The notes beneath the pieces were generated by a model. The model had not been told where the DNA came from. It saw only the letters and a program-made list of their open reading frames with translations, and ran no database searches. A stretch of DNA of 16,327 bases from ZC4RG30 sp039929265 (GTDB lineage Bacteria; Pseudomonadota; Gammaproteobacteria; Steroidobacterales; Steroidobacteraceae): contig JBDSRN010000147.1 in assembly GCA_039929265.1 (NCBI GenBank), forward strand, positions 1 to 16,327, in the 5' to 3' direction. The position numbers and the translations under genes were made by a program. Shown here in pieces: positions 1 through 7,316 of this stretch. Numbering within the stretch: the stretch's first letter is position 1; each line of letters opens with the position of its first letter.

Positions 1-1304
1 CATCCGAGGCGCGGCAGCAGCGTGAGCACGCCGGTTGCCGCGAGGCGCCCCGCGGGCTGCACGATGTCGAGCTGACTGATTTGGATCTTGCTGTCGCTGC
101 CCGCAACGCGTAGCTGGATGTCGGCGGGGCGCTTCGGCGGACCGAGCGTGATCCTGCCACTGGCAAGATAGGCTTTTGGACTGCCGTCGAAATCCAGAAC
201 GCCCCGCGAATGCAGCACCTGGCCCACTAGATCGGCGGGGATCACGACATCGCGCCAGTCGATGTTCAGCCTGGCGGTCACCGGCTCGCGTGCAAGCTGC
301 ACGGCACCGCGCGCCTGCAATTGACCTCGGCTGCCGAGGATCTTCAGCAACGCATCCACGTTCAACTGCTCGCCCTCGTGCGCGAAGCCGAAGCTTTCGA
401 TCTGCAGCGTCGTATCGTTGAGCACGATTGTGCCTGCGGTGTTGCCGCGCGTAGCAGTACCGCTGCCCTGAAGATGCGCGCCGAGCTTGCGCAGGTTCGA
501 GTCGGGCAGCAGACCGTTACGCGGATCGAACTCAGGCAGCTTGAGCGTGAAGCGCCAGGGAAATTGCGGCCGCTGTTCCAGCTCGGCTTCCAAAGTCGCA
601 GTCACCGGCGCGGAGAGCAGCAGGTCCAGCTTCGCCAGCGCGCCGCGCGCATCCGCATCGAAACGACCCGCGTACTCGCGCCCGCCGGCGCGCCAGCGGA
701 AGCGCCCTTTGCCCCTTCCCTCGAAGAACTCGCGCTGGTTCACCTGCGCGGCGAAGTGCAGCTCGCCCTGCGGTGATTGCACATCGAGCTGGCGCACTTC
801 GATGCCGCCATCGGTCCAGGTCGCTGCGAGCAGCGCCGTGCTTACTTCGACGAGCGGCTCGCCGTCGCGCGACACGCGCGCATCGCTCAGCGTGAGTTGC
901 TCGAGGAGGATGTCGAATGGCGGCTCGAGGCTGAAGGGCTGGTTGTCTACTTCCCGCTTCGTCGGTTCGCGCAGCGCGAGGCGGACGCGCTGCACGTCGA
1001 GTGATTCGACGCGCAGCACGAAGCGCAGCAACGCCAACGCGCGCAAGTCCAGGCGGACGCGTGCCGCAGTGAAATCCACGCCGCTTGCAGCGTCGCGATA
1101 GCGTACATCGCGCAGCTCAAGCGGACCTGCGAGCGTGCCACTGCTCGACCCGAGTGCGAGCTTGTCGCCGAGGGCGCCCTGCACACGCTGCAAAGTCCAG
1201 TGCGCACCGGAGGTAGTGTTGATGGTCCAGAACAGCAGCGCCACGATCAGCAGGACCAGCGCGAGCACCGACGCCGTAATCCACTGGGGCCAGCGCAGCC
1301 TCAC
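1..1304 (-). CDS. tamB: Translocation/assembly module protein TamB, N-terminal part (runs off left edge)
   Basis: This is the inner-membrane-anchored partner of TamA in the TAM complex, which spans the periplasm and helps insert outer-membrane proteins and move phospholipids. The reading frame is open from a GTG at 1304 to the window edge, about 434 codons. It begins with a short basic start, one hydrophobic anchor (about residues 10-28, rich in A/L/V/I), then the TamB-style beginning GPLELRDVRYRDAASG and a long series of alternating beta-strand-like segments. The GTG lies in a GTGA overlap with the tamA stop codon, indicating translational coupling. The C-terminal DUF490 domain lies outside the window. 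The family call rests on the N-terminal pattern and on position directly behind tamA. No frameshift was seen in the part read. Confidence 0.9.
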   Translation of the reverse strand, partial: MRLRWPQWITASVLALVLLIVALLFWTINTTSGAHWTLQRVQGALGDKLALGSSSGTLAGPLELRDVRYRDAASGVDFTAARVRLDLRALALLRFVLRVESLDVQRVRLALREPTKREVDNQPFSLEPPFDILLEQLTLSDARVSRDGEPLVEVSTALLAATWTDGGIEVRQLDVQSPQGELHFAAQVNQREFFEGRGKGRFRWRAGGREYAGRFDADARGALAKLDLLLSAPVTATLEAELEQRPQFPWRFTLKLPEFDPRNGLLPDSNLRKLGAHLQGSGTATRGNTAGTIVLNDTTLQIESFGFAHEGEQLNVDALLKILGSRGQLQARGAVQLAREPVTARLNIDWRDVVIPADLVGQVLHSRGVLDFDGSPKAYLASGRITLGPPKRPADIQLRVAGSDSKIQISQLDIVQPAGRLAATGVLTLLPRLG

Positions 1305-3064
1305 AGGTCCGGGCCTATCATGATGTGGAAGCGCAGGCCGGCATCGTCGAATTCGGTGCTCACCGGCACGGCGAAATCCACGCGCACTACCCCGACCGGC
1401 GATTTCCAGCGCAACCCGATACCGGCACCGACGTTCGCATCGGGCGAGGAGTTGTACGCGTCCCCTGCATCGACGAATACCGCGGCGCCCCAGCGCGGCA
1501 GGAAATAGTGCTCGATCTCGCCGCTGATGGCTATGAGATGGCGACCGCCGATCACGCCTTCGATCGTGTCGGGCGGTCCAGGCTCGGGATTCGGTACGAT
1601 GCGACGTTCGCCGATCTGTTGATAATCGAACCCGCGCACCGAACGATCCCCGCCGGCGAAGAAACGCAGATCCGGCGGCAACGCTTCGAAGTCGCTTGCG
1701 GCAAGCGCACCGAGCGAGGCGCGCAGGATGAAGCGCGACTTCGAACCCGCTGGCCGCACCCATTTCGCATCGGCCCGCACGGATGCGAGGCTGGTGTCCG
1801 ACAGCAGCTGCTCTGCCGCGAGTCGCGCGCTGTACGTGACCGAGACGCCGTGTGAAGGGAACATCAGGTCGTCGGCACGCTTGCGCGCCAGCAGCATCTC
1901 TGCGTACAGCAGGCTCGAGTTGTGGGGTTCATAGGCGACGGTGAAATCGCCATTCAGATACTGCAGGCCGAGTGTGCGCGAATGACCGTGCCAGCGATCG
2001 CGCACCTCGTTCGCCGACAGACGCATCAGGCGCGAACGGGAGGAGTCCGTCGTCTCGTCGCGATAGCCCGCCGCGAAGTTGAAGCTCTTGAGCTGTCGGC
2101 CAGGCACCGGGATGCGGTAGTAGGTGCCGATCGCCTGCAGGCGCGCGGAATAATCGATCTCGCCGCCGGCCTTGTGGCCGCGCGAATTGATCCAGCGCCG
2201 CTGGACCCCGAAGCCCGCGCCGGGTCCGGAGTCCGTGCTCAGGTAAGCGTTGGCGGTGTAGATGGTGCGCTTGGCCGGCACGAGCAGCACATCGACCGGC
2301 ACGTGCCCGTCCGCGCGCTTCTCGAGCTCCGGCTGCACCGATACGGAGGTGAAATAGTCCGCATCCACGAGACGCTGCTGCAGTGCGAGCAGTTCCTCGA
2401 CGTCGTAGTACGCATCGGGCCGCCACGGCAGGTAACCCTGCAGGAACTCTTCCGGGAACTGTGCTGCGGCGAAGTGCACTGCGCCGATTCGATAGCGCTC
2501 GCCGCTGTTCCAGCTCACGTCCAGGTCCGCGCTGCGTGCGGCGCGCGTGACTTCGACGCGGTGCCGGTCGAGCTGCGCATCGAAGTAACCCGCCCCCTGC
2601 AGCACCGCCGTGACATTCGCTTTGCTCGCCTCGTACGGACCATGCTCGAGCGGCGCGCCCACCTTCGGCACGAACGCGCGCAGCGCAGACGCCACGGGCC
2701 CGAACTGCGAGCCGGGACCGTTCACGGTAACACTCGCAGCACGGATCATTACGCGCTCGCCAGGAGTCACCTTGTAGATGGCGCGATATTGCCCGTCAGC
2801 TTGCGCGAGGTCCGACTCGACCTGCGCGTCGTAGTAGCCGTAGGGCTCGAGCGCCTTGCGAATCTGTTCCCGGCCGCGCTCCACGAGACGACCCAGCTGC
2901 GTCGCCGAGACCTCGCGCTCGAGGAACTGCTGCAGCTCCATGTTGTCGCGCGCCGCATCAGCCTGCTCGCCGCTCAGCCCTTCGATCTCGATGCTCACTC
3001 GCGGCGTGGCGGCCAGCGTCGCCAACGGCAGCAGCAGCGCAAAAAAGAAGGTCGGGAAGCGCAT
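1301..3064 (-). CDS. tamA: Translocation/assembly module outer-membrane protein TamA (Omp85/BamA family)
   Basis: TamA is the outer-membrane half of the TAM complex, an Omp85-family beta-barrel with periplasmic POTRA domains. The 587-residue product starts with a signal peptide (MRFPTFFFALLLPLATLA), followed by roughly 240 residues that fit three POTRA domains and then a 16-strand-type barrel. The Omp85 signature around FFAGGDRSVRGFDYQ places the conserved VRGF arginine at about residue 477. The protein ends in alternating hydrophobic residues (FHIMIGPDL), as expected for a last barrel strand. Its length fits the family (E. coli TamA is about 577 residues). It overlaps tamB by four bases, so the two form an operon. 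No strong Shine-Dalgarno is visible before the ATG; an upstream ATG seven bases away is out of frame. Confidence 0.95.
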   Translation of the reverse strand: MRFPTFFFALLLPLATLAATPRVSIEIEGLSGEQADAARDNMELQQFLEREVSATQLGRLVERGREQIRKALEPYGYYDAQVESDLAQADGQYRAIYKVTPGERVMIRAASVTVNGPGSQFGPVASALRAFVPKVGAPLEHGPYEASKANVTAVLQGAGYFDAQLDRHRVEVTRAARSADLDVSWNSGERYRIGAVHFAAAQFPEEFLQGYLPWRPDAYYDVEELLALQQRLVDADYFTSVSVQPELEKRADGHVPVDVLLVPAKRTIYTANAYLSTDSGPGAGFGVQRRWINSRGHKAGGEIDYSARLQAIGTYYRIPVPGRQLKSFNFAAGYRDETTDSSRSRLMRLSANEVRDRWHGHSRTLGLQYLNGDFTVAYEPHNSSLLYAEMLLARKRADDLMFPSHGVSVTYSARLAAEQLLSDTSLASVRADAKWVRPAGSKSRFILRASLGALAASDFEALPPDLRFFAGGDRSVRGFDYQQIGERRIVPNPEPGPPDTIEGVIGGRHLIAISGEIEHYFLPRWGAAVFVDAGDAYNSSPDANVGAGIGLRWKSPVGVVRVDFAVPVSTEFDDAGLRFHIMIGPDL

Positions 3065-3152
3065 GCTGCATTCTTACGGGAAGCGGGCAGCGAGGGAAAT
3101 AGGACACGGGGTGGAGTAAACTAGCGGCCCCGCTTTTCCTGCAGCGTGTGTG

Positions 3153-3420
3153 ATGAAGCTAGACGAATTGATTGCAATCGACGACCGTACGCGCGCAGAA
3201 GTTGCCTGTAGTGGACATCTGGATGTGGCGGCTGAGCCGTTCGAAGGGGCCCGCGCGCAAGTATTTCCACCGCGACACGCGCAAGCCCACCGTTGCCGAA
3301 ACGGTTGCGTTCTACCGCGAGCGCAAGATCGGCCTCGTGATGTTCAGGGTGTAAACCGAGTTCGAAATGGGCGTACGCCGCATGCCGTACCAGGATGTGA
3401 TCGATGCCGGTGCGGCGCGG
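3153..3420 (+). pseudogene. Decayed N-terminal fragment of an amidohydrolase (PF04909-type metal-dependent hydrolase)
   Basis: Two frames join into one recognisable amidohydrolase beginning. An ATG at 3153 opens MKLDELIAIDDRTRAEVACS, matching the usual start where an AIDxHTH-type metal motif is expected; here HxH has become RxR. Near 3250-3258, in a GCGC run, the frame shifts by one base and the similarity continues as KYFHRDTRKPTVAETVAFYR followed by ERKIGLVMF. An in-frame TAA at 3352-3354 interrupts it, and the same frame then continues TEFEMGVRRMPYQDVIDA. Similarity ends near 3420, so about two thirds of a roughly 300-residue enzyme is missing. Frameshift, stop, lost metal ligands and truncation together make this a clear pseudogene. 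The substrate of the ancestor cannot be told. It fills the gap between tamA and mltA. Confidence 0.8.
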
Positions 3421-3470
3421 GGTATCGTATCGACATGCATGCGCAGGGTTCCAAAAGCCGCGTCAAGTAA

Positions 3471-4670
3471 TTGCGTTTCGTAGCCGTCATCGTTGTCGCC
3501 GGGTTGCTGCAGGCCTGCGGAGGCAAACCTGCGCAGAAACCCGCGGTGCCCGCGCCGGCTGAAGTCATCGGAGCCGAAGCACGCTTCGAGCGCACTGACT
3601 GGTCCCGCATCGACGGTTGGGTCGCGGACGAGGTCGAGCAGGCGTGGGGCGCTTTCGTTGCCGGTTGCGGCGCGCTGCGCGCGCGCCCGGACTGGAAAAA
3701 TGTCTGCGATTTAGCGCGTCAGCCTGGCGCACGCAGTGCCGATGCGCGACGCTTCTTCGAAACGCAGTTCGATGCGTACCGCATCTCGTACGGTGATGCC
3801 AACGGTCGACCGAAGGACACGGGCCTCATCACCGCGTACTACGAACCCGTGTTGCGCGGCGCGCGTACACCGGGCGGTGCGTTCAAGGTGCCGCTGTACG
3901 GCGTCCCGGATGACCTGCTGATCGTGGATCTGGGTGAACTCTACCCCGCATTGAAAGGCGAGCGCGTGCGCGGGCGTCTGCAGGGCAAGCGCGTCGTACC
4001 GTACTACGAACGCGGCGCGCTGGAGACCAATGCCGCGCTCAAGGGGAAGGAACTCGTATGGGTGGACGATGCCGTCGATGCGTTCTTCCTGCAGATACAG
4101 GGCTCGGGTCGCGTGCTGCTTCCCAATGGGCAGAGTATTCGTCTCGCGTATGCGGATGTGAACGGTCAGCCGTATCGGTCCATCGGCCGCTATCTTGCGG
4201 ATCGTGGCTACCTGCCGCTGGAGCAGACCTCCGCCAGCTCGATACGCGACTGGCTGGCGGCGCATCCGGAGCGCAGTGCCGAAGTGTTCAACGCGAATCC
4301 GAGCGTGGTGTTCTTCCGCGAGGAGAGGATCGTGGATGCGTCGATCGGGCCGAAAGGTGCGCTCGGCGTCCCGCTTACCGCAGGTCGCTCGATCGCGATA
4401 GATCCGCGCCAGTTGCCGCTTGGGGCACCAGTTTTCCTGTCGACCACTGCGCCGGGCAGCACCACGCCGCTGATGCGGCTCACACTCGCGCAGGACACGG
4501 GTGGCGCGATACGCGGGCCCGTGCGCGCGGATCTGTTCTGGGGCCTGGGTCACGAGGCCGGCATGCAGGCCGGCAACATGAAACAGGAAGGTCGTCTCTG
4601 GCTGCTGTGGCCGAAGGGCCGGACGCCACCACCCGCGACGGTTGCGACGCCCGGCCCGACCACACGTTGA
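3471..4670 (+). CDS. mltA: Membrane-bound lytic murein transglycosylase A (lipoprotein)
   Basis: MltA cleaves the MurNAc-GlcNAc bond of peptidoglycan, producing 1,6-anhydro ends, from an outer-membrane lipoprotein position. The 399-residue product has a lipoprotein signal with lipobox LLQAC (lipidated Cys16). The MltA domain includes DTGLITAYYEPVLRGAR near residues 120-136 and FFLQIQGSGRVLLPNGQ near 204-220. A C-terminal 3D domain contains LAQDTGGAIRG, whose Asp342 matches the catalytic aspartate (Asp308 in E. coli). Length fits the family. The start is a TTG at 3471, directly after an in-frame TAA (3468-3470). No later start keeps the signal peptide, so TTG is forced. No clear Shine-Dalgarno precedes it. 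The stop codon abuts the stop of the convergent gene on the other strand. Confidence 0.96.
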   Translation: MRFVAVIVVAGLLQACGGKPAQKPAVPAPAEVIGAEARFERTDWSRIDGWVADEVEQAWGAFVAGCGALRARPDWKNVCDLARQPGARSADARRFFETQFDAYRISYGDANGRPKDTGLITAYYEPVLRGARTPGGAFKVPLYGVPDDLLIVDLGELYPALKGERVRGRLQGKRVVPYYERGALETNAALKGKELVWVDDAVDAFFLQIQGSGRVLLPNGQSIRLAYADVNGQPYRSIGRYLADRGYLPLEQTSASSIRDWLAAHPERSAEVFNANPSVVFFREERIVDASIGPKGALGVPLTAGRSIAIDPRQLPLGAPVFLSTTAPGSTTPLMRLTLAQDTGGAIRGPVRADLFWGLGHEAGMQAGNMKQEGRLWLLWPKGRTPPPATVATPGPTTR

Positions 4671-4982
4671 TCAGTTGCGGCGTCGATCGATGCGACGCTC
4701 GATCCGGTTGCCGCGACGATCGAGATGGTTCTCGATCCGGTTGCCGCGACGATCGAGACGCCTGGCGCGATTGTCGTGACCATTGTCCGCAGCGCGCTCC
4801 GCACGTCGATCCAGTCGGTCATTGACGCGCTCGCCACGATTGTCGAGACGTTCATTGATCCGTTCGCCGCGGTTGTCGAGCCGCTCGTTGATGCGTTCGC
4901 CGCGATCGGCGGCAAAACCAGGCGCGGTTACCGCCAGCATCAGAGCGCCGGTCAGCAGCATCTTCGTGAGTTTCGAGGCCAT
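4671..4982 (-). CDS. Small secreted protein made of 11-residue charged repeats
   Basis: I do not recognise a named family. The 103-residue product begins with a signal peptide ending ...VTAPGFAA, probably cleaved after residue 24 or 25. The rest is arginine-, aspartate- and glutamate-rich with an 11-residue period: three near-identical copies of RGERINERLDN (residues 27-59), a diverged stretch, then two copies like RGNRIENHLDR (residues 79-100). Such hendecad spacing fits a long coiled coil or extended helix in the periplasm. Start choice: an AAGGAG Shine-Dalgarno at 4988-4993 lies five bases before the ATG at 4982; the frame stays open upstream to 5054 but lacks such a site. Its stop codon is directly adjacent to that of the convergent mltA. 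Function unknown. Confidence 0.8.
   Translation of the reverse strand: MASKLTKMLLTGALMLAVTAPGFAADRGERINERLDNRGERINERLDNRGERVNDRLDRRAERAADNGHDNRARRLDRRGNRIENHLDRRGNRIERRIDRRRN
4683..4904 (-). repeat. 33-bp tandem repeats inside the small secreted protein gene
   Basis: Two blocks of 33-bp units encode the 11-residue protein repeats: about three units at 4806-4904 and two at 4683-4748. On the plus strand the second block shows the shared words GATCCGGTTGCCGCGACGAT twice, 33 bases apart. Near identity at the DNA level suggests recent unit duplication, so copy number may vary between strains. Confidence 0.8.
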
Positions 4983-5028
4983 GTCAGCTCCTTGAGTTGG
5001 TTCGTCCCTGGTGAGAGCGCACGAGCGT

Positions 5029-5041
5029 GTCAACGGTTGAC
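5029..5041. promoter_or_regulatory. Perfect palindrome GTCAACGGTTGAC (possible operator)
   Basis: Two 6-base arms (GTCAAC/GTTGAC) surround one central base, 46 bases upstream of the ATG of the repeat-protein gene on the minus strand. On that strand it also holds a TTGACA hexamer (5028-5033) but no matching -10 box at normal spacing. It could be a repressor site or chance. Confidence 0.3.
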
Positions 5042-5053
5042 GAGGCGACATCA

Positions 5054-5071
5054 CGGGTAGACTGCTACCCG
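5054..5071. other. Short perfect hairpin, 7-bp stem with 4-base loop
   Basis: CGGGTAG and CTACCCG flank an ACTG loop. No T-run follows on either strand, so it is a poor intrinsic terminator. It lies between the repeat-protein gene and the DUF3465 remnant; role unknown. Confidence 0.4.
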
Positions 5072-5087
5072 ATGCAGAGGGATGCGC

Positions 5088-5329
5088 GACGATACGCCGG
5101 ACTGGCGGCGCTGCTGCCGTTTCATCGGTCGATTGGCATCAGGAAGCACGGTGCTGATTGCACACAACATCCATCTGGCACCGCGGGTGGAGAACATCGA
5201 AACCGGTACGCCGATCCGCCTGCACTGCCAGTACGTCCGGAACGAACGCGGCGTGTGATGCTGGACTCACCGCGATCCTGCCGGGCAATATGGCCGGATA
5301 CATTGAATACGGCTCGCCGCTATCAGTGA
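5088..5329 (+). pseudogene. Decayed gene for a DUF3465-family protein
   Basis: Conceptual pieces in three frames add up to the C-terminal half of a DUF3465 protein. In the first frame, DDTPDW... leads to RFIGRLASGSTVLIAHNIHL and APRVENIETGTPIRLHCQYV; the words RLASG..VLIAHNI.LAPRV are typical of the family. A TGA at 5256-5258 interrupts NERGV, after which the same frame gives CWTHRDPAGQYG (family pattern HWTHHDPxG). A frameshift near 5294 gives GYIEYG, and another near 5314 gives the usual family ending RRYQ followed by TGA at 5327-5329. The N-terminal half with signal peptide is not recognisable. One nonsense change plus two frameshifts argue against a single sequencing error. Its last seven bases overlap the end of the convergent acidic-protein gene. 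Confidence 0.75.
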
Positions 5330-5706
5330 GCCTGGCTGTCGCTCTGACTGACACCATTGCGGCGCGCGTCTTCATCCTCTTCGATGAGCTGCGAGCTCAG
5401 TGCGCTGGGGCCACGATCCGAACCGTCGGGATCGACCGTTCCGGCGCGATAGTCCTCGCCGCCGGTGTCACCGATGATCTCTTCGTTTGCGCGCTGCATG
5501 ATCTCGAGGTCCGCGAGATCGCCATCCGAACCCGTGTCCAGCTCGAGCGTGGACTCGTCAGGCGTTGAGCTGGGAATGCCGTCGTAGTCTGCCATATCAA
5601 GTTCATCGTCGTCTTCGGGATCCGCGGCATCGAGCTTGCCATCGTAGTTGCGAGCGGTCCAGGTCTGGGTCTGCGCCTGCGACGGAATGGGTTTCTGGTT
5701 CGCCAT
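5323..5706 (-). CDS. Small strongly acidic hypothetical protein
   Basis: I do not recognise this 127-residue protein. It has no signal peptide or membrane segment. Aspartate and glutamate are abundant throughout (for example AADPEDDDELDMADYDG near residues 27-43, and IEEDEDA near 110-116), together with many S, T, G and P and few hydrophobic residues, so it is probably disordered and cytoplasmic. Coding is supported by a clean ATG at 5706 with a GGAGA Shine-Dalgarno (5713-5717) six bases upstream, and by an open frame to the TGA at 5323-5325. It stands alone, convergent with the DUF3465 remnant. Competing frames on both strands look like shadows. Confidence 0.6.
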   Translation of the reverse strand: MANQKPIPSQAQTQTWTARNYDGKLDAADPEDDDELDMADYDGIPSSTPDESTLELDTGSDGDLADLEIMQRANEEIIGDTGGEDYRAGTVDPDGSDRGPSALSSQLIEEDEDARRNGVSQSDSQAH

Positions 5707-5855
5707 GTTGGGTCTCCGGTTGCTTGACTACAGACTGCGCGCGGTGCCAGCGGGAGAAGGTCAGTCGGCAGAACGCATCGCTGTCGGTGTACCCCTACGC
5801 GCTCAGAAAGCCTCGTGCCAGGTTCTGTCGCACGACAACGACTGAAGAGGATGAC

Positions 5856-5924
5856 ATGGATGACAACTTCAGCCAACGTCGTCTACTGCAGCCTTCCGCT
5901 GCGCTCGCCGCACTGAACGGCTGA
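5856..5924 (+). pseudogene. Tiny ORF resembling a truncated Tat signal peptide
   Basis: A 22-codon ORF, MDDNFSQRRLLQPSAALAAL plus NG, is preceded by GAGGATGAC, a usable ribosome site. Its order (polar start, two arginines, then a hydrophobic stretch) looks like the first part of a Tat leader of the common SRRxLLQASAALAAL type with one R changed to Q. It ends in TGA at 5922-5924, directly against the stop codon of the convergent DUF1501 gene. It may be the leftover start of a lost exported protein or a real small peptide; evidence is thin. Confidence 0.35.
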
Positions 5925-7301
5925 CTAGATCAGGAAGCCAAGGTCCTTCGTCGCGAAGTTGTCGATGCTCGGAGCGACCTGCGACAACTGAGCGTCGGTG
6001 ACGCCGAACCACTTCGCGAGCGTCGCAGCATACTGGTCCGACGAAGTCGTCGGGATCATGCGTCCTGCGCTCACGTCGTTGATGCCGCCGATCTGCAGCA
6101 GCGGATAGCTGCCGTAGAACTCGCGACCTTTTACCGCATCGCCGACGGCGAGCTGGATGCCACCCCATCCGTGATCCGAGCCATCCCCATTCGAGGTCAG
6201 TGTGCGGCCGAAATCGGATTGCGTAAACGCCACTACCCGATCCGATATGCCCATCTGCACGGTGGCGTCGTGGAACGCTTTCAAGGCCTTGGAGATGCCG
6301 GCGTACAGATTGGGCTGGTCGTCGAGCTGGTCGTCATGGGTGTCGAAACCGCCGAGCGAGATGAAGAAGATCTGCCGTGTCATGGTCAGGCGGTCGCGCA
6401 CATCGATCATGCGCGCCACCGTCAGGAGCTGACGCGAGAGTGAGGCGAGTGATGGGTTGGTCGACGCCGTTTCGAACAGCGGGGCGAGCGTGGGGCGCGC
6501 CGACATGATCGCCGTGTTCACGGAGTCGGCATAGCGCACTGCGCGTTGTTGCGTGGCCGCGAAGGCGCGCTCATAGACGTCGCTGTAGTCGGTCATCGCG
6601 AGCGTCTCGAAAGCATTGCGGCGGGCGAGGTTGATGCCCGTCGTGCCGAAGCCGGTGAACGTCTGTGCACCCGTGGCGCCCATCGTATATGGCACCGCGA
6701 TCGAGCCGGCCTGGAAGAGCGTCTGACCCGCGAGCGAGATGTTGGTCGCGAGCTGCTGCCCCGCCGTCTGCGACGCCAGTACGTCTGCGACGCGACCCGC
6801 CCAGCCGGTCTTGGATAATGAGCGGCCCTTGAGACTGTGCCACTGGTCCTGCTGATCGTTGTGTGAAAAAAGCTGCGGTGGCAGCGGGACTGAACCTGCC
6901 TGGTATTGCGCCTTCGTGATCGGCGCGATCAGAGGTCCGATGTTCGGCATCACGGCACAGCGATTGGATTCGAACAGGCCTTGCAGTTCCGCCATCGATG
7001 GATGAAATCCGTACTGCGCTGCGCCAGGTGTCAGCGGATTGATCGGCAACAACGCAGCTTGATCCACAGCCAGATTCTGCCGCGAAGTCTTGTACACGTT
7101 GTACTCGGCCGTACTGCGCGGAACGACCATGTTCCAGGAGTCATTGCCGCCGAACAGGAACAGGCACACGAGCGCCTTGTAGTCGGTGAGCGTGTTGACC
7201 GACGCCACCTGCGCCATGACGCTGCCCGGTGCCCGACCGAAGGCATAGGCCAGACCACCTGCAGTGGCAGCGCGCAGGAAGCGACGTCGATTGTGATCCA
7301 T
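5925..7301 (-). CDS. DUF1501 family protein, Tat-exported, sulfatase/phosphatase-fold
   Basis: DUF1501 proteins are exported members related to the alkaline phosphatase/sulfatase superfamily; their substrate is not established. The 458-residue product starts with a twin-arginine leader (MDHNRRRFLRAATAGGLAYA). Family blocks are visible: LFLFGGNDSWNMVVP near residues 47-61, HPSMAEL..LF near 100-111, SHNDQQDQWHS near 147-157, ISLGGFDTHDDQ in the last third, and VAFTQSDFGRTLTSNGDGSD followed by HGWGG, the part expected to carry metal ligands. The ATG at 7301 has an AGGAG site seven bases upstream. The gene lies 15 bases downstream of the DUF1800 gene on the same strand, the usual order for this pair, so the two are probably co-transcribed. 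Confidence 0.92.
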   Translation of the reverse strand: MDHNRRRFLRAATAGGLAYAFGRAPGSVMAQVASVNTLTDYKALVCLFLFGGNDSWNMVVPRSTAEYNVYKTSRQNLAVDQAALLPINPLTPGAAQYGFHPSMAELQGLFESNRCAVMPNIGPLIAPITKAQYQAGSVPLPPQLFSHNDQQDQWHSLKGRSLSKTGWAGRVADVLASQTAGQQLATNISLAGQTLFQAGSIAVPYTMGATGAQTFTGFGTTGINLARRNAFETLAMTDYSDVYERAFAATQQRAVRYADSVNTAIMSARPTLAPLFETASTNPSLASLSRQLLTVARMIDVRDRLTMTRQIFFISLGGFDTHDDQLDDQPNLYAGISKALKAFHDATVQMGISDRVVAFTQSDFGRTLTSNGDGSDHGWGGIQLAVGDAVKGREFYGSYPLLQIGGINDVSAGRMIPTTSSDQYAATLAKWFGVTDAQLSQVAPSIDNFATKDLGFLI

Positions 7302-7316
7302 GGTGTGGCTCCTGCT

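Noticed and set aside
1922..3124. Long plus-strand open frame of 400 codons opposite tamA.
   Set aside because: It is the antisense shadow of a strongly supported tamA; its translation is arginine/histidine-rich with no family signature.
5028..5033. TTGACA as a -35 box for the repeat-protein gene (minus strand).
   Set aside because: No -10-like hexamer is present 16-18 bases downstream; kept only as part of a palindrome.
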